The notes beneath the pieces are model-generated. The model saw only the letters and a program-made list of their open reading frames with translations, did not search any database and had not been told where the DNA came from. Positions 1 to 12,100 of a stretch of 64,000 bases of DNA are shown here, piece by piece (position 1 is the first letter of the stretch; the number at the start of each line of letters is the position of its first letter). The translations under genes were made by a program, and so were the position numbers. The stretch is from Atriophallophorus winterbourni. Lineage: Eukaryota > Platyhelminthes > Trematoda > Plagiorchiida > Microphallidae. The stretch lies in assembly GCA_013407085.1 (NCBI GenBank), contig JACCGJ010024047.1, positions 16,791 through 80,790 on the forward strand, read 5' to 3'.

Positions 1-160
1 GCACGAATGGTCGGTACATAATAATTTTCCATTCAATATCCAAAAATCCAAGGTGTTGCAAATCGGTAAACCATTTCATTACCAATATCTCTTTGGGCAG
101 ACGATTTTGAGCTAGACCGAATCGGAAAGTGATCTTGAATTCTGGGTATGCGGCAGAGGT
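1..160 (+). mobile_element. CR1-type LINE fragment (RT thumb)
   Basis: The frame starting near base 10 reads WSVHNNFPFNIQKSKVLQIG, matching WSLNNKLPFNFNKC in the copy at 11.7 kb. The element enters from beyond the window edge and decays by about base 160. Bases 160-325 show nothing recognisable. Confidence 0.65.
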
Positions 161-329
161 AGTAGAAGGGCACCATTATAACGACTTCGAAACAGCGAAA
201 ACTTGTTGTCTGCCAAGTTGTGGTGTACCTCGACAAAAACCCCAAAGTTCAAAGAAATTCAAAATCAATTTGTTTGACTTGACCATTCCAAGTGCAAAAC
301 GTCAATAAATAGTCCGAAGCATACTTAGC

Positions 330-600
330 GTGCGGCTATCTCGGTTATACACAGATGAGTATTGCATGCTATTCTTACGACTTCCATTAATCGATGCGTC
401 GAGTTCCTTTTCTTTTGTTGTCTATTACCTATTTGCCATCCAAGATTGTAGGAGAACAGGGAATGGTTGCCTGTTTGCAAAATTGTGCAGTTTCTTAATT
501 TGAATGAAAGCCTGTTGCTGTCTGTCCATCTGTTCAATATATTCATATCGCTTTGTAAGCGAAAACAGACCGCGCTTGACGCGAATGGAATACGAGGTAT
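330..600 (-). mobile_element. Possible LINE RT thumb fragment
   Basis: The minus strand reads LNRWTDSNRLSFKLRNCTIL followed by a Y-x-L-G-W segment. This resembles the W..N.L.FN..KC..L thumb pattern of CR1 elements. It abuts Gypsy-like sequence, and the border is not clear. Confidence 0.4.
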
Positions 601-1490
601 AACGTCATCCGGGGATCTGGTGGTATGCACGTACGATGTCCAGTTTGGAGAAACCTGAATTTTCGTAATGGCTTAATGAGAAACGGTGAATGTGCAGAAT
701 AGGTAGCGGTTGGATTGTGTAACACTATTTGATGCACGATAATCGCCGCAGGGTCTCAAATCGCCCGTTCTTCCTGGCGACCATATTTAACGGCGATGCC
801 CACGGACTGGTTAACGGTATAATTATACCTAATGCAGCCATATGTTCAAATTTGCCATTTGCTGTTTCAAGTTTTTCCGGTGGCAGGCTTCGGGCTTTAG
901 CGAAAACTGGACGCCCTTCAGTGACGATGTAAAGGTGAACATCGTAAGTAGGTCGCTCCTTGTATGGTACTGATCGTGTTATGGTCAGAAAATCGGGCAA
1001 AATATCGCTGTAAGTGACACCGTTCGGGACAAAAATTTGCAGACCGGGTGAGGTGATGGAACATAGTTACCGAACACGTTGAGTGACATGGTATTGTCAT
1101 GTAGCCGTCAGTGTCGAAGATCATCTACTAGACTATATTTTCTCGGGAAATCGATACATATGATAGTCTTCTGCACATCCGTGATCATGAAAACGAAGGG
1201 AAATTCACGTCTACGTCCGAGATTGAGTTTTAGAAGTTTCTGACCGTAAGTCTAGGTTTTCGAATCGTTAGCCGCTCGCACTGTGATGCTTGAACGACGG
1301 AGGTCGCGTTTATCGTAACTACGCGGTATAACGCCTACTACGGCGCCGGTGTCTACGAGAAAGTTGATTTCAGTAGATTCGTCATAGACGGTCGCGCTGG
1401 GTGGCAGGCATTTTAGCCAAAATTGCTGTAGGACGGAATCATCCAACTTTGTGTTACCCACAGGAAAAACGCATGTTTCGTACAAGCTGT
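600..1490 (-). mobile_element. Ty3/Gypsy pol remnant: protease and N-terminal RT
   Basis: The minus strand has an aspartic protease motif, FLVDTGAVVGVIP, near 1,350. It is followed by the RT entry region with VFAKARSLPPEKLE, FEHMAALGIIIP and SPWASPLNMVARKNG at 725-1,000, and then [14 protein letters not shown] near 640. The order PR then RT fits Ty3/Gypsy. Frames are broken by shifts, and the RT catalytic box, RNase H and integrase are absent. 1,490-1,740 shows nothing. Confidence 0.8.
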
Positions 1491-1739
1491 GGCGGAGTTC
1501 TGTCCCCGAACTCTACCCCGGCACGCAATTGTTTTGAACTCGCTTCGTCAGAAGACACAGTGCGTTTAACAACAGTAACTTTCAGGGTATTGTAGGGGAA
1601 TTTACTAGCATCCGATCAATAACGTCTGAATTTTCTAAATGTGAACGGAACTGCTCTCACTGACAGGAGAATTGGCGAAGACGGGTGACTGTCGCTTTAA
1701 AACCAGTTTGCTCCGGGCAAATAGAGATCGTCAGCTACT

Positions 1740-2180
1740 GGCCATTTATCTATGGGGAGGAAAACCCTGAACTTAAACACTCACTGCCTTGTGAGTCACC
1801 CGATTGCGGGAAAGGCTTCGGGAGAAAACCCCGAGGAAAAATCCGGAGAGAAGTCGCGAAGTAGATAACTGGCGCACAGCGCGTTTATCTGCCAACTCTC
1901 TGCTGCCTTGTAGGTTGCACTTGGCTGTGCAATGGCTAGAGAGGTGTACTCGAACAAACACTGAGTGGTGCTGGGGACATCACTTGTACACTACCCCCAA
2001 GAAACTTCATGGTGATGTCTCAATGGGCCTGCGACCGTCTACGGAGTTCGCAGGTGGAAACGAGACTGAATCACGATCTGGAACGATCTTGCCTCCGATC
2101 GACGTACGTGGGCTGGTGCGATCCGAGACATCAATGAAGACGGCTAATCCACCCGTAGAGCCAGCCGCACAAAAGTAAGT
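1740..2180 (+). mobile_element. RTE-type LINE leader (5' region)
   Basis: An open stretch with no Met-to-stop protein I recognise. It shares short blocks (GGGAAAGGCT and GAGGAAAAATCC-like) with the 5' region of the RTE copy ending near 58.5 kb. I therefore read it as RTE leader rather than a host gene. The 124-codon ORF in it (1,804-2,178) is probably not a protein. Confidence 0.5.
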
Positions 2181-2324
2181 AAAGTAAGTAATATTACAGC
2201 ACCAGCGAACAAAGCAGAAGATGAACGCGCGCGGAAAAAGTAGATTATGGAATATTCGTTGAACATAGATGGAAATGTAAGTACAATTGAAAAGAAAGTG
2301 AAATTACAAGTAGCCACAAATTGT

Positions 2325-4060
2325 TAAATGATATTGGGTGATTTTAATGCCAGAGTTGGTGCAGAATTCGAGTATTGGCAAAAATGTCTCAGGAGGTTCG
2401 GTGTAGGTTAAACCAATGAAAATGGACAACGCCCTTTAGAATTGTGCACACAGTTCAATCTTTGTGTTAGTTACGCCTTTTTCAAACAAAGAGGTCTTGG
2501 AAATAACCTTGCTCTAAACATTGTTATCAGCTTTATTTTATTATGGTTAAGCCAGGTAATATAGGAAACGTGCTCGTTAACAGATCATATCAAACCGCAG
2601 ACTGCGACACTGATCATTCACTGGTCTGCGCAAAACTGAAGCTTCACCATACGTGATTTAACCGCAACAAATTGTCTGCTAAGCCTAGGATAGACGTCAC
2701 TCGCATGTGCGAACCTAATCTAACTGCGAGATTCGCAAAAGCCTTCACAGCCGAGTTCGACAAGACAACCCTACTTGAATCGGCTCCAGAAAACTGGGAA
2801 TGGATAAAAAGCTGCATATGCCGAGTCGCACTTTCTACTTTCGGTCCGAATAAAGCTCGAACGAGCGACTGGTTAGAAGCTAAAGCTTCTAAGATGACTG
2901 CTGTGTTGAATGAGAAACGGCCAGCATTTTTGTGGTTGCAAGGTATGTCAACAGATGAAAACTTACGTCTTCTAAGAGCAGGTGCAAATAATGTTCGACG
3001 GACTGCAAGGCGATGTGCAAACGACTATCGGATTGAAGTTAGACTCAATATCAAGAAGCTGCAGATACCGTAAATATTCACGGTGTGTATGATGAGATTA
3101 AAAGAGACATTGACCCAAAACAAACTTAAAACGGCTCCCATTATTTCTTTATCTGGTAAGCCGATTGCGACAAAACTCAACATATGGAAAGATGGGTAGA
3201 TTATTTCTTATTACTCTAATGAATGGATGATACGGTTGTACCGCATGCACTTGAAAATATCGAGCGGTTGCCGTCCATTAAATATCTAGACATCCCTCCT
3301 ACACTTGAAAAGCTCATTAAAGAAATCGACCGCTTAGCGAATGGGAAGGCCCCTAGTGACGAGCCTGAGCTTATCAAGAGCTATAGAGCAGCATTATTAC
3401 AACCTCTTCACTATCTGCTTTTTCAGTGCTGTCAGAAGGGGGTGGGGTGTACCACAAGAGATGCGATTCACAAAGATCATCAAGCAATTTATGAATAAGG
3501 GTGACAGAGGCGACTGCAACAATTACAAAGGGATCTATCTTCTGATTGTTGTAGTCAAATTCTTTGACTAAGTCTTACAGATCCGGCTGCAAGTTTCAGC
3601 TGACAGAATTTACTCTGAATCTCAATGTGGCTTTCGCAAGGGAAGATTAACAGTTGACATCATCTTCTCCCTGAGACAACTTCAAGAAAAGTGTCCAGAG
3701 AAGCGTATGTCATTAAACGCTGTTTTCATTGATATAACGAAGGCATTCGACCTCGCGTTGGCTTGGTCCTCTCTTTAAAATTAAAAATGGTCTTATCCCG
3801 AGAGTTCTGCTCTAAGGTGCGTTGCCATCGGGAAGTCGACCATTGGGTAGACCGCACTTGCGGTACAAAGATGTTTGCAAAAGAGATATGAACGCTCTTA
3901 GCATTGACCCGGCGATTTGCGAAGAACTTGCTCTAGACCGCTTACATTTGAAGCACTGTGTAAAGCGTCGTCTGCGAGCTGAGGAGGAGAAGAAGCAGCT
4001 CTTAACTGCTGAACGTAGAAGAAGTAGATAAGGGTTTAGACTAGCCATGCTAACGACCTT
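2325..4060 (+). mobile_element. Internally deleted RTE-type LINE
   Basis: Starts in the second half of the endonuclease (GDFNARVG at about 2,340). It continues through the linker (LTARFAKAFTAEF, KARTSDWLEAKASKMTAVL, NNVRRTARRCANDY) and the RT fingers (LANGKAPSDEPELIK, CNNYKGIYLL, SQCGFRKG, FIDITKAFD). Near 3,812 it jumps from the palm (GLIPRVLL) to the C-terminal tail (GRPHLRYKDVCKRDMNAL, LALDRLHLKHCVKRRL). The FADD box and thumb are missing. Stops and frameshifts are frequent. 4,060-4,370 is probably its 3' UTR. Confidence 0.85.
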
Positions 4061-4371
4061 GCACCAGCCCAACGGCAGTGGTTTATAGATTTTCCTAGTT
4101 CATGTGCCTACTGAAATGCGAATCTTGCTTATTTTGTGCCGTAGAGGCTAGATGACCTGAAATAGATTTCGCTTGTTATTGAGTTTTTATTGCCTTTGTA
4201 TTCTACTGACCTAACATTTTGGAGTACGTCTTCAATGACCACTACAGCAGATGACATAAACATTGTATGTTGGCTAAGGTTTATCCTATTTTTAGTAGTT
4301 TTCAAGTCAGTCATGGGCGTTTTGAACGCTTTTCATAAAAGTGTGGTTGGGACCCCGTATCATTTCGGTGC

Positions 4372-6666
4372 AATTCAGTTTAGTAGGCAGTGTATAGTAA
4401 ATGGCTGACAAGCCAATCGAGCGTCCAGAATCGCTTTCAGTAAAAAGCGGCCGAGAAGCACGTACCACTGCCAAAGGGTCAATCCTTCATTTACGTGTAC
4501 AAACTCTAATGGTCGTATGACTAGGAAAATGTAGTTGTGGGAGCACCGCGCTATAATTGATGCACTGCTAAAATGCAATTTCCTTTTTCTCCGTTTGCAA
4601 TCTCTGATGATCGCGGTGCCAGGCGATGTACCGGATATTAGTATGACAGCAACGCGCAATAATCGATGCTGGAAAAAGAAAAGGCAGTTTCTCCTAACCC
4701 GTACGGTAAGAGGTCAGCTGTTGGATAATCAAGAATAAGGAGATTCTCTAAAATTGCTACAATGAATAGCGAGCAAACGAAGACAACCTAATCACGGTGA
4801 TCAAGTGATGTAATCAGAGAATAACTTACACCAGTTACGGTCTAAATCATCCTTGGAAGTTGATATGGAAATACAGGAGATAAAATCTTTAGGGAGCTAG
4901 TTCCAGAAGTTGACCACCCTGAAGCTAAACACGTTTTTCTTAGAATGTAGTCGGCATTATTCGTTAGCAAGCGTGAGTGCGTGTTCGCCAGTGCACGGCT
5001 TATGACTTAGGGTAATGATGTCATCTGGATTGATGCCGCTCAAACCTTTTAACATCTGAAAGTTTAGAATCAAATCAACTCTCAAACGACTACGCCTAAG
5101 ATAGAAAAGACCCAGAGCCAATAGGCGATCAGCATAACCTTTTCCACGCTGACCCTCAATCATGAGTGTTGTTAGTCGCTGGACGCTTCCAAGTCGAACG
5201 ATATACTTCTTGTAGTAAAGATACCCTTCTTGGACACAATATTCCAAATACGGCAGGACTAGCGCCTTTTAAATTGACAGAAACATGACGGTTCTCCTGC
5301 TGGAAAGCACGGACTTGAGCAGAAAAAGCATATTCATCATCATCATGAAGCACAAGTCTGTAGTCAGGCAAAGTGACGAGCAATACGGAGCAGAGAAAGC
5401 GGATAAGCAAGCGCGTAGAAAAGGAAAAACAGACAAGCGGAATACACAAAAGTAAATGCACAAAAAAGCAGCTTGTTTTAAAAGTTTCACTGCATGTGAT
5501 TTTTTGATTTGTTTGTTTTATTTTTGTTTTTTGTGTTTTCGTGTAAAATAATACCGGATGAAGAAGTGATGACACACATATTAAAATACACTGGCGCCAC
5601 TGACATTTTTTTGTAACCATATCGCGTAAGGTTTTCAGCTAACTTTCAGGTGGAGCTTTTGGACCACACCCATGTAAACGAATACGCCCAAATGAGCTTA
5701 GCTCTACAGGGAATATCTTTATTTCAACGCGCCACGTCATGCACTCGCCACCCGATATTTTCTTCCAGCTTCTGTCAGGCTCTGCGAATAAGGCGCGCTA
5801 CGGTAAACGGTGATTAGGCATTCTTAAGACATGTCCTAACCATCGTACATTGCGTGCAATTTGCGCTGCAACAACGCATTAATCCTCCCATTTGAAGTCA
5901 GCTCTAACTATGAGACACAATTCCTTAACCGGCTGTGTGGCGTTAACGCTAATCGGAGTACCTGACACCTGGACTGTGATCCTGCCGACCAGAGCATACA
6001 AGAGTGGGCACTTATTGAGGCTTACTGGGAGGTCCCACCGTATGGAATGGTCAATGACCCGCTCGATGTCGTGCATCAGAATATCTTCAATTGTTGGAAC
6101 CATCAACTTCACATTATCCGCAGAAATGAAACACGGTCACTTCATGATAGGCGACAAGTCTTCGATAAAAATCAGAAATAGCAGCGGACCTAGCACACAC
6201 GCCCAAGGTACCCCACTTATCAATTTCGTTTGGATCCAAAACGTATATCCTACTCGTATAATGGAGGTCCTACCTGTCAGGAATGATTTAATTCAAGCAC
6301 GTAAACTACCACGCATGCCTTTTGATGCCAGCTCAGTTTTTAAAAATCTGTGTTTGCCGGACGCGAAAGCCTTGCTAAAATCCAAGTCGAGCGCCTCGGC
6401 CGGCTTCCCTTCATCCAACCTTCTCGTAGCAATATTGAGGAAACTCGGAAGGTTAGTCAGACATTATCTCACTTTGACGGATCCATGTTGAGCATCACTT
6501 AGTAAAGAATGCGGGCGGAGATGCTGGCATATTTTGTCGCGTATAAGTCTTTTCAATACTTTCGAGATGATGCTGGTAAGGCTCACTAGTCTGTGGTTAC
6601 CAAGAATCGACCTGCAACCACCTTCGTTTATTGGTACTACTATGGCTTGTTCCCACTCAAGAGGAA
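4372..6666 (-). mobile_element. CR1-type LINE, split by a nested RTE
   Basis: Minus strand from 6,660 downward: RT fingers (PLEWEQAIVVP, SIISKVLKRLIRDKICQHL), then LGPLLFLIFIEDLSPI. The catalytic box is degraded (SADN in place of FADD) at about 6,120. Next is the thumb (DLPVSLNKCPLL, LIVRADFKWED) down to 5,880. The element resumes at 5,335 (FLLKSVLSSRRTVMFLSI, LEYCVQ, LTTLMIEGQRGKGYADRLLALGLF, DLILNFQMLKGLSGINPDDI). The 3' UTR and end match the element at 63.2 kb. It is strongly decayed. Confidence 0.85.
5335..5868 (-). mobile_element. RTE 3' fragment nested in the CR1 at 4.4-6.7 kb
   Basis: The minus strand reads ARNVRWLGHVLRMPNHRLP and then a long 3' UTR ending in a (CAT/ATG)n-like tail at 5,335-5,350. 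The 3' UTR matches 47.82-48.2 kb closely in order and wording (plus-strand blocks GCAAGCGCG, CGCCACGTCATG). CR1 coding sequence resumes on both sides, so this is an insertion. The 154-codon minus ORF across it is not a gene. Confidence 0.8.

Positions 6667-6668
<2 letters not shown>

Positions 6669-6702
<34 letters not shown>
6669..6702. repeat. (TA)n microsatellite
   Basis: About 17 TA units at the edge of the CR1 element, followed by ATTAATTAATTAA. Confidence 0.95.
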
Positions 6703-6706
<4 letters not shown>

Positions 6707-6889
6707 TAATTAAAACAATCGGTTTTAGACCCGATAATTTTCAGTCAACTGAACTCAAATGTTTCCGTAGGCAAAAAGATTTGGCTTTCCGAATAGTAAA
6801 CTCCGCCAAGGACGGTCCCAAGCCCGCCTTAGAACGAAGAAGGGCTAGGCTTAGGTCTAGCAACCCTACCCCGTAAAGCCTACATTGCT

Positions 6890-7165
6890 ACGGAAACGAT
6901 GACAACAGATCCGTGGTTTGGTCATGTCTGCAGGATGGATCTCAGTTCGCATACGAAGGTAGCCATTCACTGGCGCAAAGTAAACGAAAAATGGGACGGT
7001 TTAAGGAAACTGGGCGCAGAACGTTGGAACGCGAACTACCTGCACAAGGATTCACGGTGCAGACGGCAACGGAAGCAGCGAGAGACCTAAACCAATGGCG
7101 TGAAGTTGTTTTCGCCACATGTGCCACTTGGCACGGAGAGGACTTAGTGACTGAGTGAGTGAGTA
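6890..7165 (+). mobile_element. LINE C-terminal fragment (RTE-like)
   Basis: Two overlapping frames together give FGHVCRMDLSSHTKVA, SKRKMGRFKETGRRTLEREL and TEAARDLNQWREVVFATCATW. This is the conserved tail after the RT thumb in RTE-like elements (G-H-x-x-R, K-R-x-x-G-R-x-x-x-x-W-R-R, D-R-x-x-W). A short GTGA repeat and ATA-rich DNA follow. 6,720-6,890 is probably the same element, too decayed to read. Confidence 0.7.
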
Positions 7166-7169
7166 TCCT

Positions 7170-8930
7170 AATATTAATAATAATAATAAACCAAATAATC
7201 ATCATCATAATTAGCGAAAAATAAATTGCAAAAATAAAATTTGAAAAGCTTTGAACTAGATGACGCAAACGTCAGTATATCTGAAAATGATGTCCTCGGA
7301 AGGCTCTGTGTGTTGAACTACACGAAGGCCCTGGTTTAGAGAGGTTAACACTTACGGTTTTTATGATATTTTTGCAATTGGTTTCGAACCAATAGCTTCA
7401 ATTTAACCGCCTTCCATTTTTCTGGTTGTAAAACCGTTTACTCAACAACGGTCACAAAATATGCAGGAAGATTTCACTCTTTAGCATTCTCCTCATAAGT
7501 TTGAAAAATCATGAAACGTTTAGTTCTGGATGGTCAGCAGAAGCTACCGTCCTTGGAGGAGATGAATCTAATGGCATACAGACGCAACGCTTTGTAGTTG
7601 ATGTTACCTTATGTCTAACTCAAAGAATTTCAAATGACATTGTGTCTGAATCGAGAGACGTCACATTTCTTATTAGACGAACGCGTTCGGGAATGTCGAT
7701 CATGCACTTTTGAGGTACCAAATAGAAACACGAGTCGCACTAGCCAATTACATTGACTGAATGGGCTATTCATATGGCTGTCAGGAAAGAATTTAATTCT
7801 GCACACTTTCGCTAAATTTGGAATGAAGTCACAAAAATCTCAAGGGAGGACGGGCAATATCATCGGCTTAAGCCCCCAGTAAAATGCAAAGACATTTCAA
7901 ACTGCTAGTTCACAAGCTTTCGTCAAAACAATATGACAAACAATTCCAGCTCACGACATGTAGGCGTCGTTCTGTGTAAGCCATCGAAACTGATTCTAAT
8001 GACAGATGAACGGGCAAAGGCGGTAAAATGGGCACTCGAACTAAGTTGGCTTCTAAGCATGTGCAGCTTTACTGCCTACCAGTGTGAACATCGAGAGAAT
8101 TTCGGTACAAGTTTAGGCGAATACGCAGTTGTATGTCAATTATTTCCGGCCTATTTTTTCGGCAGCATCGTTCTCAATTTATTCAACGTAGCAGTTTTTT
8201 TCTGGTTTCAATGGAATTTTTGATCGGGTGCATTTTTGGCAAGAGCAACATTTTTCTCCATATTTAGCAGACTTCGTGTTAATTAGGGTGAGCCAATGGA
8301 GATGACAAATATTTTTGATTGTGTAAACCAAATCCTCGGGAGCAGCATATATCGGTTAAATCCTGTTACTTAACTGGTTTCGAGCTAAGCACCTGAAACT
8401 GCTTCCTACGGGAAAATAAAACTCATATCGCTGCACAAAGTGCTTTCATTATTTGTTCCATGTTATCTTGAACGTACCGCCAAACAGACTTTACCAGCGA
8501 AAGATACTGCTACGGCACAGATCAGTTTTCAAACTTTTAACCGAAAACATCGGTATGTACTTCCTGAGTAAGATCAAAATCTATTAAACATATGAAATGT
8601 TTAATTTTTACTTCTTATTATCAATGAGCTGAGATGTTTGAAGGTCGTCAGGCTACCCAACAAGAGACGCAGATACCAGAGACTGGTATGTTGACTAAAC
8701 GTTATTCCATATTTTTAAAAAGGAATGGGCTGTTAAGAGCATCAACCGCATATGATTACTCATAAGTACAGAGTCCCTTGAAATATTCACAAATTGGATC
8801 ACGATGGTCCATAAAGGAAGAAACAGTGAACTCGATTTTCGCTATTATGTACCAATTGTGATCAAATTTTGGAATAATTTAAATGTGCTTAATAGCCATT
8901 CAACTAATAAAAGAGTATAATCCTAAAAGA
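7170..8930. other. Unassigned stretch
   Basis: No recognisable gene. ORFs of 70 and 96 codons (7,501 and 7,933, plus) show no domain, no convincing splice sites and ordinary composition. I treat them as chance. Confidence 0.5.
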
Positions 8931-8934
8931 TGGG

Positions 8935-9060
8935 AAAGAGTGAAAATTGAATATCGATGAACACTTTAGAAGAGTAAGCACGAGCAAACTGAGATAGTGT
9001 CTACACCTCAAATGGATCATGCTTTCAATCGAATTTGGTGAACAAGGAGAGCGAGTTCAG
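8935..9060. repeat. Interspersed repeat shared with 47.38-47.53 kb
   Basis: The block AGAAGAGTAAGCACnAnCAAAC, then GTGTCTACACCTC, recurs near 47,405 in the same orientation with similar flanks. It is non-coding and its family is unknown. Confidence 0.6.
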
Positions 9061-9199
9061 CACTTCTTCCTTGCAGCTTTCACGGCCTGACAGCCCAACA
9101 AGCAATTATAGCGTGCAAAACGTATAGTGAATGCGGGCACAATAGAAGCAAACTTGCTATGTATCGGTTGTTGCTCTGTGTAACGGTCGAAAAGCAGAA

Positions 9200-12100
9200 A
9201 ATTATAATAAGCATAATTTTTGATTATGGGTGACTTCAATTTACCGAATCTGCAGAGCAGTACCATTTACCCAGAACACTCCCTCAAGAGTGCATTTTAG
9301 TGAGTTTTTTGACGATCTAACTGTTTATAACCACATTACATGTAATACTCGATACCGAGGAAACGATTTATCCTCACTCTTAGATCTCGTTCTGACAAGC
9401 AATGAACATGACTTTGATAACGTTGCTTACGAAAGTCCACTGGGACTAAGTGATCACGTCGTCATCCAGTTTGACTATCTGTTTGAAGCTGTAAGAACAA
9501 ATGATGCCAGTAAAAGAGTTAAAGTGATTCAAAGTGATTCAAAGTTGTAATGGTCTAAAAAGCATTTAGCTTAACAATAACCATAGGATGGAGTTATGAG
9601 GTATATACAATAAAAAAGAAGAACAGGAAAACTCATGTAGTGTAAATCGTATCAAAGTTTGTGTTGTCTCTCAAGTGTTTGTCTAAATTAGCTTTAAAAA
9701 TATCCAGGTTGGCTGAGTGTGTAACAGTGGAGGGGAGGGTGTTCCATGTGAAACTTACACGTACAGCATACGAATATCTTCGACAGTTCAGTCTTGAAGT
9801 GGGAATAAGCACTGAAATTTCGTGTTTCCGACTGGCACGGGGTGGCGAGCGTGTGAAAAGTTTGGACAAGGGATGGTTAGGGACGTGCATAATATTGTAC
9901 ATCAGTATGAGGTCACCTCTTAGTCGACGACAGCGAAAGTCGAACAGATTGAGACTCCTCAAACGTTCTTCATATGGTTTAGCAGCTAGTCCGGGTACAA
10001 GCTTTGTGGTTCGGTGGTAAATACGCTGCAGAAGATTGATGTCTTTCTGAATCCAGGGTGACCAAGCCTGAACAGCGTACTCCATCGCTGGTCTCAGATC
10101 GGTGTTCATGATACGGGGCACCGACTGATTGGAGAATCTGCCGAAAATTCGTCTCAATAACGCCAATACTTGTGACGCCTTTTTGTATGCCGCTTTGCAC
10201 TGCAGAGAAGTCTTCAGACTTGAACTGGTCCAAACACCCAAATCCTTCTCTTCAGTTGTCCAGACGAGTTGGTGGGACCCAAGAGTGTAGTTGTAATTAA
10301 CAGTCTTTCCAATGTTTAACGCCTTGCACTTTTGGAAGTTGAATGGTAGTTTATTTCTCAAAGACCAATCGTGCACTATGACATTGAGTGATGCTCTGGA
10401 AAACACGTTTAACTGCCAACCGGAAACCAGCAACGTACATGAGTTTTGGATATGACTAATATCTAATCTCAAAATTTCAATCGAAGTGAGCTCTGAATTT
10501 GTCCTGAGGAACTCAAGAAAAAACTTTGAATTTAAATTAAGAAGCCGAACTCGTAAGTGGTTATCGGTACGAAACATTGCTTGGCGACACCATCGGCAAA
10601 ACCCATCATCCGAGACCTGGGAAACATTCCGTTTACTGCGGAACAAATTAAACAAATTTGTCATCTGAGACATGTTGTGCTTCCAAGAAGTGATATCAAG
10701 CATGATGGAGCTAAATCTCATAATACTATATCGTATGGTTAACGATCAAGCTAACGTAAAACCTGGATTAGCGTCCGTGAACACATCAGCTGGACCAAAA
10801 ACAACTGCAGCAGAAACTGCTGATGCTTTAGCCACGTTTTATTCATCAGTATTCAACCCGATAGAACATGCAATAAACAGCCCAAATCCAACACTTTTAA
10901 ACACGGTTGCCCTAAGTGAAATAAGTGTCACTGTGAAACGCGTCCTTCAAGGTTTATTTATTCTTGAAACCGGATTGTCGTCTGGGGCCGACGGAATAAC
11001 CCCGAAAATATTGAAGCAATTCGCGAGTTTGCTATACAAACCACTCACTTATCTGTTTGAGCAAACACTGGCAAGTGGAGTGAATTCTACAGATTGGAAA
11101 CGAGGAATAATGTATCCAATTTACAAAGGTGGAAATCGCTCCGATGATTCCAATTACTGACCCGTTACTCTGTTACCAGTGATTTCAAAATTACTTGAGC
11201 GACTCATTTTTGACGATCTGATGAAACACTTCGAGAATAATCAGTTGCTTTCGAGGAACCAGCATGGATTCAGACGAAATTATTCCAGTTTGTCTAATTT
11301 AAAGGTAACGCTAGATGATTGGACAAAATCGGTAGATAAAGAACAAGCAATACACGCGTGCTACTTAGATATTTCAAGAGCATTCGATCGTGTTGACCAT
11401 TCCCTACTACTGCAGAAGCTTGAAAGGCTTGGTATCACTGAAAAATTGCTGAATTGGCTAAATGACTACCTAACAGATCGCACTAACCAGGTACGTGTTA
11501 ATGGTGCATTATCCAAACCAATCGCAGCAACTAGAGGAGTTCCCCAAGGCTCAGTCCTTGGTACGATTCTCTTTCTGGTTTATGTCAATGAAATACAGGA
11601 AATTGTTCGATGAAACATTTTTTTATTTGCGGACGACATGAAAGTTTGGCGCAGCATTCGTAGTCCAGAAGTCTGTCTGCTATTACAAAAGGATCTTCAT
11701 ACGCTCCACAGCTGGTCGTTGAATAACAAACTGCCGTTTAACTTCAACAAATGCAATATCTTGAATTTATTGAATCGAGTAAAGTTCACATATCACATAG
11801 GTTCGCATGTCCTTGAAAATTGCAGTGAAGAAAAAGATGTGGGTGACTGGATATGCTCCAGTTTAAAAACATCACTTTAAAATAACAGTGCCTTCAAAGA
11901 AGCAACACGCGTTCTAAATCTACTCAAACTTGTATTTGGAAAATTTTCGCTCAAGATATTCCCAAGGATCATGAATACATACTTGAGATCAGTCATGGGA
12001 TACGTTGTGCAGTCATGGTCTCCGTGGCTCAAAAGGGATGTGAAAATTATGCAGCTATTCTATCACCGCTCAACGAAACTAGTTCTCAGCATCCGAAACA

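Noticed and set aside
1804..2178. 124-codon plus-strand ORF
   Set aside because: Matches in place and short blocks the leader of an RTE element; no protein feature.
5892..6491. 199-codon plus-strand ORF
   Set aside because: Antisense shadow of CR1 reverse transcriptase read from the minus strand.
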